Shown one piece after another: positions 63,196 to 64,000 of a DNA stretch of 64,000 nucleotides. Source of the DNA: Pseudanabaena sp. PCC 6802 (GTDB lineage: Bacteria; Cyanobacteriota; Cyanobacteriia; Pseudanabaenales; Pseudanabaenaceae); contig NZ_KB235914.1 of assembly GCF_000332175.1 (NCBI RefSeq), positions 4,247,793-4,311,792 of the forward strand, in the 5' to 3' direction. The notes under the pieces are model-generated. The model was given only the letters and a program-made list of their open reading frames with translations, did no database searches and was not told the origin of the DNA. The position numbers and the translations under genes are program-made. Numbering within the stretch: the first letter of the stretch is position 1; each line of letters starts with the position of its first letter.

Positions 63196-64000
63196 TCAAC
63201 TTAAGTAGGTATAACCGCGCAGACTATGCTCGTAGTTCTGTAATAGGAGCCTTGCTTCTTCGAGCGTAATTTCCTTTTTCTGAAGCGCTGCCTCGGTAGC
63301 GCGACGCATATTCTCCAATAAGGCATCGGAACTATATTGCACGTATTGCAGTACCTCGGTCATGGAATCACCTCGAATTACGTGTTCCACCTGATAGCCC
63401 GTAGGTGTAGCGTGGATGTGTACGGCATCGGTATCGCCGAATAGATTATGCAAATCGCCGAGGATTTCCTGGTACGCGCCACCGAGAAATAGACCGAGGT
63501 AATAGTTTTCTCCAGGCGTAAAGGGATGGAGTTCCAAAACAGATTTTACATCGCGCAGATCGATAAATTTATCGATCTTGCCATCGCTATCGCAAGTCAG
63601 ATCGGCCAGCGTACCGCGACAGGAGGGTTCCGCATTCAAGCGATGGATGGGGGCAATGGGGAATAGCTGATCGATCGCCCAGCTATCTGGTGCCGACTGG
63701 AATACCGAAAAATTACAGTAATAGGTAACTGCCATGGATTTCTCCAGATCTTCGAGATCGTCGGGCACGTAATTTTGCTGGCGCACGATCTTGAGGATGC
63801 GATCGCAACATTCCCAGTACAGGCGCTCGGCTCTGGCTCGTTCCTGCAAATTTAAATAGCCGAAGGAAAACAGACTAACTGCTTCATCTTTAAATTGGAC
63901 GGCATCGTGATATGCCTCCTGATAGTTATCTTCGTTGATTTGTTCTAATGTTTCAAATAGATTGCGGATAGTTAGATGTTCGCCCTCATCGAGTGGAGGG
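63196..64000 (-). CDS. speA: Biosynthetic arginine decarboxylase, C-terminal part (5' end outside window)
   Basis: The frame is open to the right edge (reads PPLDEGEHLTIRNLFETLEQ at the border) and ends at 63196. It contains the C-terminal features of SpeA: VTYYCNFSVFQSAPDSWAIDQLFPIAPIHRLNAEPSCRGTLADLTCDSDGKIDKF and PGENYYLGLFLGGAYQEILGDLHNLFGD. The enzyme converts arginine to agmatine with PLP for polyamine synthesis. Only about 40 percent of the usual roughly 640-residue protein is in the window. Confidence 0.95.
   Translation of the reverse strand, partial: PPLDEGEHLTIRNLFETLEQINEDNYQEAYHDAVQFKDEAVSLFSFGYLNLQERARAERLYWECCDRILKIVRQQNYVPDDLEDLEKSMAVTYYCNFSVFQSAPDSWAIDQLFPIAPIHRLNAEPSCRGTLADLTCDSDGKIDKFIDLRDVKSVLELHPFTPGENYYLGLFLGGAYQEILGDLHNLFGDTDAVHIHATPTGYQVEHVIRGDSMTEVLQYVQYSSDALLENMRRATEAALQKKEITLEEARLLLQNYEHSLRGYTYLS

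Overview
The window is chromosomal DNA of a cyanobacterium. The evidence is the very frequent GCGATCGC palindrome (HIP1), an rbpA-type RNA-binding gene next to rpsU, a DUF6825-type protein before an ABC1 kinase, an arginine decarboxylase (speA), and many WD40/STAND and Uma2 genes. The genus cannot be fixed from this sequence. No rRNA, convincing tRNA or CRISPR array was seen.

Region 1 (1-1421): the front of a dCache-HAMP-HisKA_2 sensor kinase, cut by the window edge.

Region 2 (about 1.86-10.66 kb, all on the minus strand) is the most interesting part. It looks like an acquired conflict (probably anti-phage) operon that has been broken. In order of transcription it holds a small two-TM protein, a 30-residue ORF with a strong Shine-Dalgarno, a calcineurin-type metallophosphatase fused to a SIR2 domain, an nSTAND1 NTPase with a long WD40 tail, and a multi-TM protein. 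I see no HIP1 site between about 1352 and 11500, although they are dense elsewhere. Three lesions are visible. An 874-bp IS5-family element splits the metallophosphatase-SIR2 gene; removing it with one 3-bp target duplication restores a 757-residue frame. A TAG codon at 4640-4642 splits the 1347-codon nSTAND1-WD40 frame. A TAA cuts the small membrane gene.

Region 3 (11.2-15.2 kb): an intact NB-ARC protein with 14 WD40 blades, and a 158-residue partner.

Region 4 (15.3-27.8 kb): surface-polysaccharide genes (two large glycosyltransferases, GT14, flippase, O-antigen ligase/polymerase-like, chain-length regulator, outer-membrane export protein) with rbpA-rpsU inside, followed by secG and tilS.

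Region 5 (27.9-33.9 kb): housekeeping and accessory genes, namely a truncated integrase, a TSUP transporter, a RelE/ParE toxin-antitoxin pair, a DUF6825 protein, an ABC1 kinase, a PP2C phosphatase and a small metallopeptidase-like protein.

Region 6 (34.0-48.9 kb): a second glycan cluster with GT2, GT4, an HlyD-type adaptor, a TPR membrane protein, a GT39-like enzyme with an N-terminal beta-sandwich region, a UPF0104 protein, and two paralogous proteins of unknown activity flanking a GT2.

Region 7 (49-64 kb): an Anbu proteasome-like protease, PRC-barrel and phosphoribosyltransferase genes, a 1441-residue polytopic membrane protein, a Uma2 gene broken by a tnpB-only IS200/IS605 element, a sugar-phosphate transferase that probably starts glycan synthesis, an M48 protease, and the 3' part of speA.

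Scattered between genes are nine copies of a roughly 85-113 bp palindromic element in three terminal subfamilies, including one chimera, plus three single copies of other palindromic elements.
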